Origin: Tepidiphilus succinatimandens
Lineage (GTDB): Bacteria; Pseudomonadota; Gammaproteobacteria; Burkholderiales; Rhodocyclaceae
Length of the DNA: 64,000 bases
Assembly: GCF_006503695.1 (NCBI RefSeq)
Contig: NZ_SBIK01000016.1
Location: 1-64,000, forward strand
Direction of reading: 5' to 3'
The notes under the pieces: model-generated
The model's input: the letters and a program-made list of their open reading frames with translations, nothing else
Told to the model about the DNA's origin: nothing
The model's database searches: none
Made by a program: the position numbers and the translations under genes
In this document: positions 31,232 to 41,671 of the stretch, piece by piece
Layout: every line of letters starts with the position of its first letter
Position numbering within the stretch: the stretch's first letter is position 1

Positions 31232-31657
31232 ATGAACGCCCTCTATACCACCCGAGTCACCGTCACCAATGGCCGCAACGGGCACGCGCGCAGCGAAGAC
31301 GGTCTGCTCGAACTCGAGCTTGCCATGCCCAAGGAATTGGGTGGCACTGGCCAAGGAACCAACCCCGAACAGCTCTTCGCCGCCGGCTATGCCGCCTGTT
31401 TCGGCAGCGCCGTGATGCACGTGGCGCGGCAAAAGCGCGTTGCGCTCGCCGACCGCGACGTGAGCATCACCGCCGCAGTCTCTCTCCTATCCGCCCCTGA
31501 GGGCGGATTCCGTCTCAAGGTCGACCTGGAGGCGGCGCTCGCCGGGGTCGATCCACAGGCGGCGGAAGACTTGGTGCTCGCCGCGCATCAGGTCTGCCCC
31601 TACTCCAACGCCGTTCACGGCAACATCGACGTCACCTTGTCGGTGCGAACGGTCTGA
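31232..31657 (+). CDS. ohr: Organic hydroperoxide resistance protein (Ohr/OsmC family)
   Basis: 141-residue thiol peroxidase reducing organic and fatty-acid hydroperoxides. Redox cysteines are C56 (AAGYAACFGSAV) and C122 (HQVCPYSNAV), as in Ohr, and the length is typical. AGGAG precedes the ATG by 7 nt; GATAAT at 31194-31199 is a possible -10. No MarR-type OhrR gene is adjacent. Together with the TA pair it separates trmJ from suhB. Confidence 0.93.
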   Translation: MNALYTTRVTVTNGRNGHARSEDGLLELELAMPKELGGTGQGTNPEQLFAAGYAACFGSAVMHVARQKRVALADRDVSITAAVSLLSAPEGGFRLKVDLEAALAGVDPQAAEDLVLAAHQVCPYSNAVHGNIDVTLSVRTV

Positions 31658-31760
31658 AACGTACGGTCGAGGCCGGTTCCTGATCCGCCGGCCCCGCCGC
31701 CCTTTACGGTAAAATCCAAGGTTGGCCCGCAGGGGCGTTTCACCACCGAGGATTTCGCCG

Positions 31761-32564
31761 ATGATCGTCCATCCTACCCTCAACATCGCCATCAAGGCCG
31801 CCCGGCGCGCCGCCGCCATCATCAACCGCGCGGCGCTGCAGCTCGAGCGGCTCACCATCGAAGCCAAGGCGTTCAACGACTTCGTCACCGAGGTCGATCG
31901 CGCGGCCGAAGAGGCGATCATCGAGACGATCCGCGAAGTGTACCCGGAACACGCCATCCTCGCCGAGGAATCGGGCGCACTGGCCGGGGAAGGGTTCGAG
32001 TGGATCATCGATCCGCTCGACGGCACGACGAACTTCATCCACGGCGTGCCGCAATACGCCATCTCCATCGCCGTGCGCAAGGACGGCGTCTTGGAGCACG
32101 CGGTGGTCTTCGATCCCCTGCGCAACGAACTCTTCACCGCCTCGCGCGGCGGCGGAGCCTATCTCAACGAACGGCGCATCCGGGTGAGCCGCACGGTGAA
32201 GCTGCACCAGGCGCTCATCGGCACGGGCTTCCCGTTCCGCGAGTTTCGCCACATCGACACCTATCTAGCGATCTTCCGCGATCTGGCGCAAAAGACCGCC
32301 GGCATCCGCCGCCCGGGCGCGGCGGCGCTCGATCTGGCCTACGTGGCCGCCGGCCGCTTCGACGGTTTCTGGGAATTCGGTCTCAAGCCTTGGGACATGG
32401 CCGCCGGGGCCTTGCTGATCCTGGAGGCGGGCGGCCTGGTGAGCGATCTCTCCGGCGAGGGCGGCTTTCTCGAGAGCGGCAACGTCGTGGCCGGCACCCC
32501 CAAGGTTTTCGTGCCGCTGCTCGGCGTGGTGCGCGAGCATCTGCCGGCGGAGCTTCCCCGCTGA
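31761..32564 (+). CDS. suhB: Inositol-1-monophosphatase SuhB
   Basis: 267-residue Mg-dependent phosphatase, also a Nus-factor partner for rRNA transcription in E. coli. Metal-site motifs are [30 protein letters not shown] and [17 protein letters not shown]. The start at 31761 has GAGGA upstream; the frame extends to 31722 without a ribosome-binding site. mutS follows 14 nt downstream. Confidence 0.94.
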   Translation: MIVHPTLNIAIKAARRAAAIINRAALQLERLTIEAKAFNDFVTEVDRAAEEAIIETIREVYPEHAILAEESGALAGEGFEWIIDPLDGTTNFIHGVPQYAISIAVRKDGVLEHAVVFDPLRNELFTASRGGGAYLNERRIRVSRTVKLHQALIGTGFPFREFRHIDTYLAIFRDLAQKTAGIRRPGAAALDLAYVAAGRFDGFWEFGLKPWDMAAGALLILEAGGLVSDLSGEGGFLESGNVVAGTPKVFVPLLGVVREHLPAELPR

Positions 32565-32578
32565 GGGCGGTTCGTGTC

Positions 32579-35215
32579 ATGCCGGCCGTAGCCGATCTCT
32601 CCGCCCACACCCCCATGATGCAGCAGTACCTGCGCCTCAAGGCGCAGCATCCGGAGTGCCTGCTGCTCTTTCGCATGGGGGATTTCTACGAGCTCTTCTA
32701 TGAGGACGCCGAAAAGGCGGCGCGGCTGCTCGATCTCACGCTCACCACCCGCGGCCAGTCGGCCGGAGCTCCTATTCCCATGGCTGGCATTCCGTTCCAT
32801 GCCCTGGAGACCTACCTGGGGCGGCTGATACGCGCCGGGCTGGCGGTGGCCATCGCCGAGCAGCAGGGTGAGCCGGGCGCGCAAAAGGGACCGATGGAGC
32901 GGGTGGTGACCCGCATCGTCACGCCGGGCACGCTCGTCGATGCGGCACTGCTCGACGAGCGCAGCGATGCGCCGCTTGTCGCCCTTTTTACCCGCAAAGG
33001 GAGGACGGGCGTGGCGACCCTGACTTTGGCGAGCGGCGACTTTCGCCTGCTGGTGTGCGAGACCGCCGAGCTGGAAGCCCAGCTCGAGCGCCTGCGCCCG
33101 GCCGAAGTGCTCGTGCCCGAGGAACTGCCCTTGCCGCCGGTGCTGGAGACGGGGCGTGCGCCGCTGCGCCGCCTGCCCGGCTGGCAGTTCGATGCGACGA
33201 TCGCGCGGCGGCTGCTGACGGCCCATTTCGGGGTGCAGGATCTGGCCGCCTTCGGCGTGGAAGTGGCGCACGAGCCGGCGCTCGCCGCGGCCGCGGCGCT
33301 TTTCGAATACGTGCGCCAGACGCAGAAGAGCGAGCTCGCCCACGTGCGCACGCTGCGCCTCGAGCGCGATGACGACTATCTGTGGCTCGACGCCGCCACG
33401 CGGCGCAACCTCGAACTCACGGAGACGCTGCGAGGCGAATCCTCCCCTACCCTCTTCTCCACGCTCGATTTCACCCGCACGGCGATGGGCGCGCGCTGGC
33501 TGAAGCACGCCCTGCACCATCCGCGGCGCGATCCCGCAGCGGCGCGCGAGCGCCAGGCGGTGATCGGAACCTTGATCGCGCAACCGCGCACCTTCGCCGC
33601 GATCCTCGAGCGGCTCGACGGCCTGGGCGATCTGGAGCGGATCGCCGCGCGCATCGCACTCGGTACGGTGCGCCCCAGGGAACTGGCGGCGCTACGCACC
33701 TCGCTGCGCCGCCTGCCCGAGCTGCGTGCCCTGCTCGAGCCGCACCGCGAGGCGCCGCTCCTTGTTGCCCTGAGCGACGCCCTGGCCGTGCCGCCCGAAG
33801 CGCTCGCGCTCCTCGAGCGCACGCTCGCAGCCGAGCCGCCGGCGCTCGCGCGCGACGGCGGCGTGATCGCCCCGGGAGTCGACGCCGAGCTCGACGAGCT
33901 GCGCACCCTGCAAAACGACTGCGGCGCGTTCCTGCTCGAACTGGAAGCGCGCGAGCGGGAGCGCTCCGGCATCGCGACGCTCAAGGTCGAATACAACAAG
34001 GTGCATGGCTTCTACATCGAGGTGAGCAAGACGCACGCCGACAAGGTGCCGGCCGACTACCGCCGGCGCCAGACGATGAAGAACGCCGAGCGCTTCATCA
34101 CGCCCGAGCTCAAGGCCTTCGAAGACCGGGCGCTGTCGGCGGCCGAGCGGGCGCTCGCGCGGGAGCGTTTCCTCTATGAAGATCTGGTGCGCCAGCTGCT
34201 CGCCTGGGTGGCGGCGCTGCAGCAGGCCGGGCGCGCCGCCGCCGAGCTCGACGGGCTTTCCTCGCTGGCGCAAGCCGCCGAGCGCTACGGTTACGTGGCG
34301 CCGGAATTCGCCGAAACGCCGGGGCTCGCGATCGAAGGCGGGCGACACCCCGTGGTGGAGCGCCAGGTGGAGACGTTCGTAGCCAACGACGTACGGCTCG
34401 ACGGCGAAACGCGGCGGCTCTTGGTGATCACCGGCCCCAACATGGGCGGCAAATCCACCTTCATGCGCCAGACGGCGCTCATCGCCCTGCTCGCCTACGT
34501 CGGTGCCTGGGTGCCGGCGCGGCGCGCCGTCATCGGGCCGCTCGATGCCATCTACACCCGCATCGGCGCAAGCGACGATCTCGCCTCCGGCCGCTCCACC
34601 TTCATGGTGGAAATGACGGAGGCGGCCTACATCGTGCACCACGCGAGCGAACGCAGCCTCGTGCTGATGGACGAAATCGGCCGAGGTACCTCGACTTTCG
34701 ACGGCATGGCGCTCGCCTGGGCGATCGCGCGCCAGCTGCATGGCAAAAATCGCGCCCTCACCCTCTTCTCGACGCACTATTTCGAGCTCACGCGCCTGGC
34801 CGAAGAGCTGCAAGCCTGCGCCAACGTACACGTGGAAGCGGTGGAGCACGAGGGGCGGGTGGTCTTTCTCCACTCGGTGCGCGAAGGGCCGGCAAGCCGC
34901 AGTTACGGCATCCACGTGGCCGCGCTCGCGGGCATGCCGCGCGCCGTGCTCAGCCAGGCCCGCCGGGAACTGGCGCGACTGGAGGCCCGCGCGATGGAGG
35001 AAAGTCGCCAGCCGCAGCTCTTCGCCTGCGAACCGGGCGAGGACTTGCCGCCCGAACCCGAGCCGCAGCGCATCGAAGTGCTGCCGGCCTGGCTCGCGCC
35101 GCTCGCCGACGTCGATCCGCGCACCCTCACCCTGGGAGAGGCGATCGAGTGGTTCGAGCGCCTGCGCGCGGCGCTGCGTGCAGCCGAAAACGAAGCGCCC
35201 CGCCTTACTCGGTGA
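32579..35215 (+). CDS. mutS: DNA mismatch repair ATPase MutS
   Basis: 878 residues. Mismatch-reading [14 protein letters not shown] carries the Phe-X-Glu. The connector, lever and clamp domains follow. The ATPase has Walker [30 protein letters not shown] and Walker [17 protein letters not shown], then the HTH and a dimerisation tail ([19 protein letters not shown]-like). The start at 32579 ([20 protein letters not shown]) fits homologues. The 3' end overlaps dnaQ tail to tail by 11 nt. Confidence 0.97.
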   Translation: MPAVADLSAHTPMMQQYLRLKAQHPECLLLFRMGDFYELFYEDAEKAARLLDLTLTTRGQSAGAPIPMAGIPFHALETYLGRLIRAGLAVAIAEQQGEPGAQKGPMERVVTRIVTPGTLVDAALLDERSDAPLVALFTRKGRTGVATLTLASGDFRLLVCETAELEAQLERLRPAEVLVPEELPLPPVLETGRAPLRRLPGWQFDATIARRLLTAHFGVQDLAAFGVEVAHEPALAAAAALFEYVRQTQKSELAHVRTLRLERDDDYLWLDAATRRNLELTETLRGESSPTLFSTLDFTRTAMGARWLKHALHHPRRDPAAARERQAVIGTLIAQPRTFAAILERLDGLGDLERIAARIALGTVRPRELAALRTSLRRLPELRALLEPHREAPLLVALSDALAVPPEALALLERTLAAEPPALARDGGVIAPGVDAELDELRTLQNDCGAFLLELEARERERSGIATLKVEYNKVHGFYIEVSKTHADKVPADYRRRQTMKNAERFITPELKAFEDRALSAAERALARERFLYEDLVRQLLAWVAALQQAGRAAAELDGLSSLAQAAERYGYVAPEFAETPGLAIEGGRHPVVERQVETFVANDVRLDGETRRLLVITGPNMGGKSTFMRQTALIALLAYVGAWVPARRAVIGPLDAIYTRIGASDDLASGRSTFMVEMTEAAYIVHHASERSLVLMDEIGRGTSTFDGMALAWAIARQLHGKNRALTLFSTHYFELTRLAEELQACANVHVEAVEHEGRVVFLHSVREGPASRSYGIHVAALAGMPRAVLSQARRELARLEARAMEESRQPQLFACEPGEDLPPEPEPQRIEVLPAWLAPLADVDPRTLTLGEAIEWFERLRAALRAAENEAPRLTR

Positions 35216-35909
35216 GCGTGCGCCACAGCGTTTTGCCGCCGCTCGCTTGGTCGATCTCGGCGAGCACCGCTTCGTGGGCGACGAGTTCTTCCTCGCTCGC
35301 CCGCAGCACCCGCAGCGCCGGCCGGGGGGCGCCGTCGCGCCGCGCGCCACCTTGGACCCTCACCGCGGGCGCTGCGTCCAGCATCAGGGTTTCCTGCCCC
35401 CGGGTCATCGCCAGATAGACTTCGGCGAGCAGTTCCGCGTCGAGCAGCGCGCCGTGCAGGGTACGGTGGCGGTTGTCGATGCCGTAGCGCTCGCACAGCG
35501 CGTCGAGCGAGGCCTTCTTGCCCGGGGCGATCGTCTTGGCGAGCTTGAGCGTGTCGATCACGCCGCTGACCACCGTCTCGATCGGGTCCCGCCCCAGACG
35601 GGAGAGTTCGGCGTTGAGGAACCCCAGGTCGAAGGCGGCGTTGTGGATGATGAGTTCGGCCCCGCGCACGTAGTCGAGGAATTCGTCCACGATATCGGCA
35701 AAGCGCGGCGCATCGCGCAGCATCTCGTCGGTGATGCCATGCACCTCCACCGCCCCGGCGTCGATCGAACGCTCGGGGTTGAGATAGCGGTGGAAGCGGT
35801 TATCGGTAAGGCGCCGCGCCAGCAGCTCGACGCAGCCGATCTCGATGATGCGATCCCCGTTCTTCCAATCGAGCCCCGTAGTCTCGGTATCGAGCACGAT
35901 CTGATGCAT
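35205..35909 (-). CDS. dnaQ: DNA polymerase III epsilon subunit (3'-5' exonuclease)
   Basis: 234-residue proofreading subunit. ExoI is [20 protein letters not shown], Exo[18 protein letters not shown] and Exo[18 protein letters not shown]; the C-terminal part binds the polymerase subunit. It is downstream of rnhA with a 3-nt gap, as in E. coli where the two genes are divergent, but here they are co-directional. Its stop overlaps mutS. Confidence 0.95.
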   Translation of the reverse strand: MHQIVLDTETTGLDWKNGDRIIEIGCVELLARRLTDNRFHRYLNPERSIDAGAVEVHGITDEMLRDAPRFADIVDEFLDYVRGAELIIHNAAFDLGFLNAELSRLGRDPIETVVSGVIDTLKLAKTIAPGKKASLDALCERYGIDNRHRTLHGALLDAELLAEVYLAMTRGQETLMLDAAPAVRVQGGARRDGAPRPALRVLRASEEELVAHEAVLAEIDQASGGKTLWRTLTE

Positions 35910-35912
35910 GGC

Positions 35913-36383
35913 TCACTTCTCCTGCGTCTCGGCGGCTCCCCGCCGCACTTCCTCGATGCCGCGGCGCGCGAGCTCGTCGGCCCGCTCGTTGCCCTCGTCC
36001 CCGGAATGCCCGCGCACCCAGTGCCATTCGACGGGAAAACGCGCCGCAAGCGCATCGAGCTCCTGCCACAGATCCTGATTGGCCACGGGCTTGCCAGCGG
36101 CGGTGCGCCAGCCGCGGCGCTTCCACTGCGGCAGCCATTCGGTGATGCCCTTTTGCACGTACTGGCTGTCGGTGTAGATCGCCACCGGCACGGCCCGGCG
36201 CAGCGCGCGCAGCGCCTCGATCACCGCCCGCAGCTCCATGCGGTTGTTGGTGGTGGCGGGTTCGCCGCCCCACAGTTCCTTGCAGTGACCGTTCCAGCGC
36301 AGCACCGCCCCCCAGCCGCCGGGGCCGGGATTGCCGGAACAGGCCCCGTCGGTATGGATCTCTACCTTGCGCGTTTCGCTCAC
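35913..36383 (-). CDS. rnhA: Ribonuclease HI
   Basis: 156-residue enzyme degrading RNA of RNA-DNA hybrids. The four acidic residues are in [40 protein letters not shown] and [15 protein letters not shown]. The GTG start at 36383 overlaps the upstream methyltransferase stop (GTGA) and has GGAAT upstream; the longer frame to 36458 lies within that gene. Confidence 0.95.
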   Translation of the reverse strand: MSETRKVEIHTDGACSGNPGPGGWGAVLRWNGHCKELWGGEPATTNNRMELRAVIEALRALRRAVPVAIYTDSQYVQKGITEWLPQWKRRGWRTAAGKPVANQDLWQELDALAARFPVEWHWVRGHSGDEGNERADELARRGIEEVRRGAAETQEK

Positions 36384-37102
36384 GATTCCCTTTTCAGCTT
36401 CGTGCACTCGGCGATCGCCGCGAGCCGCTCGGCGCGCTGTTTCTTGCGGTTTTGCCAATCAGGCTGGATGATCCGCATGCCGGGCACGCGCTTGACCGCG
36501 TCGAGCACGTAGACGCCGCCAAAGAGCGGCCACCAGCGGTCCCCCGCCGCCTCGAACGCGCGACGCGCGCGCGGCAGCCGCTCGCCGGGCGGAGCGTACA
36601 GGCCGAAACGCCCACCGCGCGGCTCGAAGCCGAGCACGAGCAGCCGGTCCTTGAGGCGCGGTACCGTCATGCTGCCCGGCAGTCGCGGCCAGCGTTCGTG
36701 CCGTGACAGCAGCCGCCAAGGATACCAAGGGTTGAAGCCGAAGAACAGCGCATGCCCTTCTGGCACCAGCACGCGCTCGAGCTCGCGCAGCAGGGCGTGC
36801 GGATCGGCGCTGCGATCGAGTGCAAACGGGGCCACCACCAGGTCGAGGGCGTTGGATTCGAACGGCAGCTCGTCCCAGGCGGTGCGCACCTCGCCGCCTT
36901 CGGGATCGCAGCGCCAGCGCCACGGGATGCGGCTGTAGGCGAGCAGATCGCGCTGCGGCAGGCCGAGCTGGATGGCGTAGAATCCGAAGACGTCGGTGAC
37001 GAAGCGGCCGACGACTTCCTCGCACCACGCCCAGACCCGTGCGCCGCCCGGTGTATCCAGCCAGGCGGGAAAAGCCGGTTCTCGCATTTCAGGAGAAGTC
37101 AT
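36380..37102 (-). CDS. SAM-dependent methyltransferase, YafS-like
   Basis: About 240 residues. Only the C-terminal half of a Rossmann methyltransferase is easy to read: [20 protein letters not shown], then [20 protein letters not shown]. The N-terminal glycine loop is poorly conserved. Position between gloB and rnhA is the same as yafS in E. coli, which supports orthology but gives no substrate. Starts at 37102 or 37087 are possible; the first overlaps the gloB start codon head to head. Confidence 0.75.
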   Translation of the reverse strand: MTSPEMREPAFPAWLDTPGGARVWAWCEEVVGRFVTDVFGFYAIQLGLPQRDLLAYSRIPWRWRCDPEGGEVRTAWDELPFESNALDLVVAPFALDRSADPHALLRELERVLVPEGHALFFGFNPWYPWRLLSRHERWPRLPGSMTVPRLKDRLLVLGFEPRGGRFGLYAPPGERLPRARRAFEAAGDRWWPLFGGVYVLDAVKRVPGMRIIQPDWQNRKKQRAERLAAIAECTKLKRES

Positions 37103-37877
37103 GACCCAAACGTTCCTCGAGCCCATCGCCGCTTTGAGCGACAACTATATCTGGATGTTGCACGACGGTCGACACGCCTTGGTGGTCGACCCGAGCGAAA
37201 CCGACCCGGTGCGCGCCGCGCTCGTCGCCCGCGGCCTGCGCCTGGCCGCCATCCTCGTCACGCACCATCACGCCGACCACACCGGCGGCGTGCCGGCACT
37301 GCGCGCCGACTACGACGTTCCCGTGTACGGACCTGCCGCCGAGGACATCGCCTGCCTCACCCAGAGGCTGCGCGAGGGCGAGGCGGTGGAAATTCCCGAG
37401 CTCGGCCTGAAGCTCGACACCTGGGAGATCCCCGGCCACACCCGCGGGCACCTCGCCTATGTCGGCGCGGACTTCGTTTTTTGCGGCGATACCCTCTTCT
37501 CCGCCGGCTGCGGTCGCCTGTTCGAGGGAACCCCGGCGCAGATGTACGCTTCGCTGCAGCGGCTCGCCGCGCTGCCCGAGACGACGCGCGTGTGCTGCGC
37601 CCACGAATATACCCTTGCCAACCTGCGTTTCGCCGCCGTGGTCGAGCCGGATAACGCCGATCGCATCGCCTACCAGGGCCGCTGCGAAGCAAAACGCGCC
37701 GCGGGCGAACCGACGCTGCCGAGCACGATCGGCCTCGAGCGCGCGGTCAACCCTTTTCTCAGGGTGCATACGCCGACGGTGGCTGCGGCGATTGCGCAGC
37801 ACTACGGATACTGCCCCGCCGATCCGGTCGAGCGCTTCCGTCTGCTGCGTCAATGGAAGGACGGCTTTCGCGGTTGA
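37101..37877 (+). CDS. gloB: Hydroxyacylglutathione hydrolase (glyoxalase II)
   Basis: 258-residue metallo-beta-lactamase-fold enzyme hydrolysing S-lactoylglutathione in methylglyoxal detoxification. The dinuclear metal motif is LVTHHHADHTGG, with GHTRGHLAY, FCGDTLFSAGCGRLFEG and CCAHEYTLANLRFA. The C-terminal glutathione-binding helices are present. AGGAGA lies 5 nt before the ATG at 37101, inside the divergent methyltransferase gene. Confidence 0.95.
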   Translation: MTQTFLEPIAALSDNYIWMLHDGRHALVVDPSETDPVRAALVARGLRLAAILVTHHHADHTGGVPALRADYDVPVYGPAAEDIACLTQRLREGEAVEIPELGLKLDTWEIPGHTRGHLAYVGADFVFCGDTLFSAGCGRLFEGTPAQMYASLQRLAALPETTRVCCAHEYTLANLRFAAVVEPDNADRIAYQGRCEAKRAAGEPTLPSTIGLERAVNPFLRVHTPTVAAAIAQHYGYCPADPVERFRLLRQWKDGFRG

Positions 37878-37884
37878 ACCCGGT

Positions 37885-38946
37885 TCAGGAAGAAGCACAG
37901 GGAGGCGCGGGCGAAGCAGGGTTAATGGCATCCGCATCACAGATGACGACCCGATTCCTGCCCGCTTTTTTCGCCTGATAAAGGGCGGCATCGGCAAAGT
38001 CGATGAGGCGGTTCGCCGGCATGGCAGGCAATTTTGCCGGATGCGCCACGGCACCGCCCACCGAGATCGTCACATGCTCCGCCGTGCCTTGGGCCGGGTG
38101 GGGAATGCGCAGTTTCTCCACGTTCTCGCGGATGCGCTCGGCGATGTGGCGCGCTCCGGCAAGGTCGGTGTTGGGCAGCACCACGGCGAACTCCTCGCCA
38201 CCATAGCGCGCGGCCATGTCGCCGGGACGCTGCAGGGAGCCGGCGATGGTGGCAGCCACGATCTTCAAGGTGTCGTCGCCGGCCAGATGCCCCAGGCTGT
38301 CGTTGAACGCCTTGAAGTGATCCACGTCGATCATCAAGAGGGCAAGCGGCCGCTCCTCGCGGCGGCAGCGGGCCCACTCGCGCGCGAGCTTGTCGTCGAA
38401 GCCGCGGCGGTTGGCGATGCCGGTGAGACCGTCGAGATTGGTGAGCCGGCGCAGTTTCTGGTTGGCCTCGTCGAGCCGGCGGGTGAGCAGAAGCAGGTTC
38501 TGCTGGGCGTGCGCCAGGCGTAGCATGGCCCGCAGCTTGGCTGCCAGCACCACGAAAGAGACCGGCTTGGCGAGATAGTCGTCGCCGCCCGCCTCGATTC
38601 CCGCCTCGATGGCGCGATCGTCGCTGCGGGCGGTGAGAAAGATGATGGGGGTCCACTCGCCCGGGCGCTCGGACTGGCGGATGCGCCGGGCCACCTCGAT
38701 GCCGTCGATGCCGGGCAAAATCACGTCGAGCAGTACGACATCGGGATTTTCCCGGAAAAAGAGCTCCAACCCTCCCTCGCCGTCGTGCGCGAGCAAGGGG
38801 GTGCAGCCCATTTTTTCGAGGTGGCGCGCAAGCACCGCGGCGCTGGTGACCGTATCCTCGATCACCAGCACCTTGGGCTCGCTACCGGGAAGCCTGCCGG
38901 TGGACGCCTCAGTGCGCGTGCCCGCCGGCCCCGTGAGGGTGTCCAT
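37885..38946 (-). CDS. Response regulator with diguanylate cyclase output (PleD-like)
   Basis: 353 residues. A receiver domain (about 25-140) has acidic ED at 30-31, phospho-acceptor D74 in VVLLDVILPGI and K127 in YLAKPV. A short coiled linker leads to a GGDEF domain (about 170-340) with intact GGEEF at 249-253, so it should make c-di-GMP. RPGD at 240-243, five residues before GGEEF, is a product-inhibition I-site. The ATG at 38946 lies 38 nt inside the slyD 3' end. No partner kinase is adjacent. Confidence 0.9.
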   Translation of the reverse strand: MDTLTGPAGTRTEASTGRLPGSEPKVLVIEDTVTSAAVLARHLEKMGCTPLLAHDGEGGLELFFRENPDVVLLDVILPGIDGIEVARRIRQSERPGEWTPIIFLTARSDDRAIEAGIEAGGDDYLAKPVSFVVLAAKLRAMLRLAHAQQNLLLLTRRLDEANQKLRRLTNLDGLTGIANRRGFDDKLAREWARCRREERPLALLMIDVDHFKAFNDSLGHLAGDDTLKIVAATIAGSLQRPGDMAARYGGEEFAVVLPNTDLAGARHIAERIRENVEKLRIPHPAQGTAEHVTISVGGAVAHPAKLPAMPANRLIDFADAALYQAKKAGRNRVVICDADAINPASPAPPCASS

Positions 38947-39388
38947 GGGCGATCTCTTCGGGCGTGGCGGGACGCACATCGGCGACTTCGAGCTCGAACA
39001 CGAGCGCCATACCCGCGAGCGGGTGGTTGCCGTCGACCACCACCTTGCCTTCGGCGATGTCGGTGATGCGATAGAGGATGTCGTCCTCGCCGTCCTCACC
39101 CACGCGCTCGAAGGCCATGCCGACCTCGATGTTCTCGGGAAAGAGGCTGATGTCCTCGATGAAGACGAGCTCTTCGTCGTACTCGCCGAAGGCTTCTTCC
39201 GGCTGCAGCTTCAGGCGCAGCGTGTCGCCCACGCTCTTGCCCTGCAGCGACTCCTCGATCTTGGGGAAGATCCCGTCGTAGCCGCCGTGCAGATAGACCA
39301 GGGGTTCCTTGCCGTCGTCGATCAATTCGCCGTCGCTGTCGCGCACCGTGTAGCGCAGCGTGACCACCGTGTTTTTTGCCACTTCCAT
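38909..39388 (-). CDS. slyD: FKBP-type peptidyl-prolyl isomerase SlyD
   Basis: 159 residues. It has an FKBP core (NTVVTLRYTVRDSDGELIDD, then GGYDGIFPKIEESL) with an inserted chaperone flap (LKLQPEEAFGEYDEELVFIE). NHPLAGMALVFELEVADVR follows, and the C-terminus is His-rich (AHGHPHGAGGHAH), suited to Ni or Zn binding. The start at 39388 matches homologues. The downstream diguanylate cyclase begins inside the His-rich tail. Confidence 0.92.
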   Translation of the reverse strand: MEVAKNTVVTLRYTVRDSDGELIDDGKEPLVYLHGGYDGIFPKIEESLQGKSVGDTLRLKLQPEEAFGEYDEELVFIEDISLFPENIEVGMAFERVGEDGEDDILYRITDIAEGKVVVDGNHPLAGMALVFELEVADVRPATPEEIAHGHPHGAGGHAH

Positions 39389-39493
39389 GGAACGAACTCC
39401 GTACAATCAAAGTAAGATGGCACCGCCCGAGGACACCCCCGTCCGATGCCGAGCCATTGTAGCAGCATGACCGCCGGCACGGCAGGAGGTTCC

Positions 39494-39520
39494 TAAAGTT
39501 TTTGTCGCGGTCGCCGTAAT
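39494..39520 (+). promoter_or_regulatory. Sigma-28 (FliA)-type promoter of the chemoreceptor gene
   Basis: TAAAGTTT (39494-39501), an 11-nt spacer, then GCCGTAAT (39513-39520). This is nearly the FliA consensus TAAAGTTT-N11-GCCGATAA. It lies 33 nt before the methyl-accepting protein ATG, and chemoreceptors are classic FliA targets. Confidence 0.85.
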
Positions 39521-39552
39521 CTTACAAAATCCATCGAGCAGAGAGTCCGACC

Positions 39553-41652
39553 ATGCGGATCAACCAACCCGTGACGCAGCAAGAATACCCCGTGCGCGAC
39601 GACGTGGTGATCGTCTCCCACACCGACAAGGAAGGCGTCATAAAATATGTGAATGACGACTTTTGCGAATACGCCGGGATGACGCGCGAGGAGCTCATCG
39701 GCCAGCCGCACAACGTCATCCGCCACCCCGACACGCCGCCCGAGGTGTTCCGCGACCTGTGGGAAACCATCCAAAGCGGTCATCCCTGGCAAGGCGTGAT
39801 CAAGAACCGGCGCAAAAACGGCGATCACTACTGGGTCAAGGCCACCGTGGCGCCGCTACCCGACGGCTCGGGCTACATGAGCATCCGGCTCAAGGCCTCG
39901 CCGGAAGAGATCGCCGCCGCCCAGGCGCTCTACGCCCGCCTGAACGCCGATCCCTCCCTGCGGCTCGAACGCGGACAGCTGCGCCCCCCGGCGCCGGTGC
40001 GCCTGCTGCGCCGCATCACCCTCAAGGCCCGCTTCTGGACCACGGTGGTCGTGGCGATGCTGCTCTTCACCGGCATGGGATATACCGCCGTGCAAACCCT
40101 GCAAAGCGAGATCGGCATGATGGGATCCATCTACCAGGATCGGGTGCTGCCGCTTGCCGACCTCGCCACGGTGAAGCACCTCATCGAGCGCAAGGGATCG
40201 ATGCTCTACCGCGCGTTTGGCGAGGCAGCCACCCAGTACGGCAGCGGCGAGTATTACCGCGAAGAGGAGCAGGAGATGGACCGGGCAGCGGCCGAGATCG
40301 ACCGGCGCATCGCCTCCTACCTCAAAAAAACCGACGATCCGGAAGAACGGGCGCTCTTCGAGAAATTCGAACGAAATCGAAGCGCCTACCATGAACTGCT
40401 GATGACGGCGCGCACCGCCCTGGAGCAGGCGCCCGATCGCGACACCGCTCTGGCAATCGCCGGAGGATTCCTGACCGCGATGGAAGATCGCGGCCGGGTG
40501 GTCCATGCCACACTCGACGAGCTCATCGCCTTCCAGCGCGCCCGTACCGATGCCGGCCTGCAGCGTGCCGCCAGCGAGGCCCGTACCACCGAATACGCCC
40601 TGCTGGGGCTGGGCGTGGCCGGTTTCGTGCTGCTCGCCGTGCTGGCCGCCTGGGCGGGGCGGCGCATCGAGCGCGGCATGGCCAACATGCTCTCCATGGC
40701 GCGCTCCATCGCCCGGCTCGACCTGCGCACCGACGTGGACGACCCGCAGCGCGACGAGATCGGAGATCTGCTCGACGCACTCAAGATCATGCGGGCGCGG
40801 TTCTACGAAGTGGTGATCACCCTGAGCCAGGTCGGACACAAGCTCAAGGACGCGGTGCAAGACGAGACCCAGCGTGCGCTGCAGACCTCCGATGCGGCGA
40901 GCAAGCAGGCCGAGGCGGCGCAGCGCATGGCGAGCAGCATCGAGGAGCTTTCCGCCACCATGGACGAAGTCGCCGCCAGCGCCGAACGCTCGGCGCAGCA
41001 GGTAGCCGAGGGCGTCGAGCGCAATCGCGCCGCCGCCGCCCGGGTGCGCGCGAGCGCCGAGCAAACCGAGCGGCTCGCCGACGAACTGAGCGCCTTCGCC
41101 GGCGAGGTACAGTCGCTCACCGAAGCGATGCAGTCGGTACGCTCGGTGGTCGAAGTCATCCGCGACATCGCCGAGCAGACGAACCTGCTGGCGCTCAACG
41201 CCGCGATCGAGGCGGCGCGCGCCGGCGAACAGGGACGCGGCTTCGCCGTGGTGGCCGACGAGATACGGAAACTGGCCGAACGCACGGCAAAATCCACGGT
41301 CGAGATCGGCGAGATGATCGGCCAGGTCGAACAAAAAGTGGAAGCGACGGTGACCCACATGGCCGAGGGCCAGCGCACCGTGGGCGAGACGGTGGAATCG
41401 GCCCGCGAAGCCGCGCAGGAAATCGCCCTCGTCGAACAGAGCATGGATCAGATCGGAACACAGGCGCTCGCGATCCGCGACAGCGTCCAGGAACAGGCCG
41501 CCGTGACGCGGCACGAAGCCGAGGAAGTGGGCCGCATCGCCGAGATGGCGGAATCCCTCGCGCGCCTGGCGCAGCAAGGGCGAGAACTCGCGCGAGAGCT
41601 CGATGCGATGACCCAGGCGATGGCCCAGATGCTGCGCCAGTTCCGCACCTGA
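39553..41652 (+). CDS. Methyl-accepting chemotaxis protein with N-terminal PAS domain (Aer-like)
   Basis: 699 residues. An N-terminal cytoplasmic PAS (about 15-115) has the Aer-type [20 protein letters not shown] and [20 protein letters not shown], which in Aer binds FAD. A membrane segment lies near 160-180, then a periplasmic helical region of about 170 residues, a second membrane helix ([20 protein letters not shown]) and a HAMP domain. The signalling hairpin ends in [20 protein letters not shown]. Unlike Aer it has a real periplasmic domain, so it may sense both redox state and an external ligand. Transcription is probably FliA-dependent. Confidence 0.92.
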   Translation: MRINQPVTQQEYPVRDDVVIVSHTDKEGVIKYVNDDFCEYAGMTREELIGQPHNVIRHPDTPPEVFRDLWETIQSGHPWQGVIKNRRKNGDHYWVKATVAPLPDGSGYMSIRLKASPEEIAAAQALYARLNADPSLRLERGQLRPPAPVRLLRRITLKARFWTTVVVAMLLFTGMGYTAVQTLQSEIGMMGSIYQDRVLPLADLATVKHLIERKGSMLYRAFGEAATQYGSGEYYREEEQEMDRAAAEIDRRIASYLKKTDDPEERALFEKFERNRSAYHELLMTARTALEQAPDRDTALAIAGGFLTAMEDRGRVVHATLDELIAFQRARTDAGLQRAASEARTTEYALLGLGVAGFVLLAVLAAWAGRRIERGMANMLSMARSIARLDLRTDVDDPQRDEIGDLLDALKIMRARFYEVVITLSQVGHKLKDAVQDETQRALQTSDAASKQAEAAQRMASSIEELSATMDEVAASAERSAQQVAEGVERNRAAAARVRASAEQTERLADELSAFAGEVQSLTEAMQSVRSVVEVIRDIAEQTNLLALNAAIEAARAGEQGRGFAVVADEIRKLAERTAKSTVEIGEMIGQVEQKVEATVTHMAEGQRTVGETVESAREAAQEIALVEQSMDQIGTQALAIRDSVQEQAAVTRHEAEEVGRIAEMAESLARLAQQGRELARELDAMTQAMAQMLRQFRT

Positions 41653-41671
41653 GGTCAGTGCGAACGAGCGA

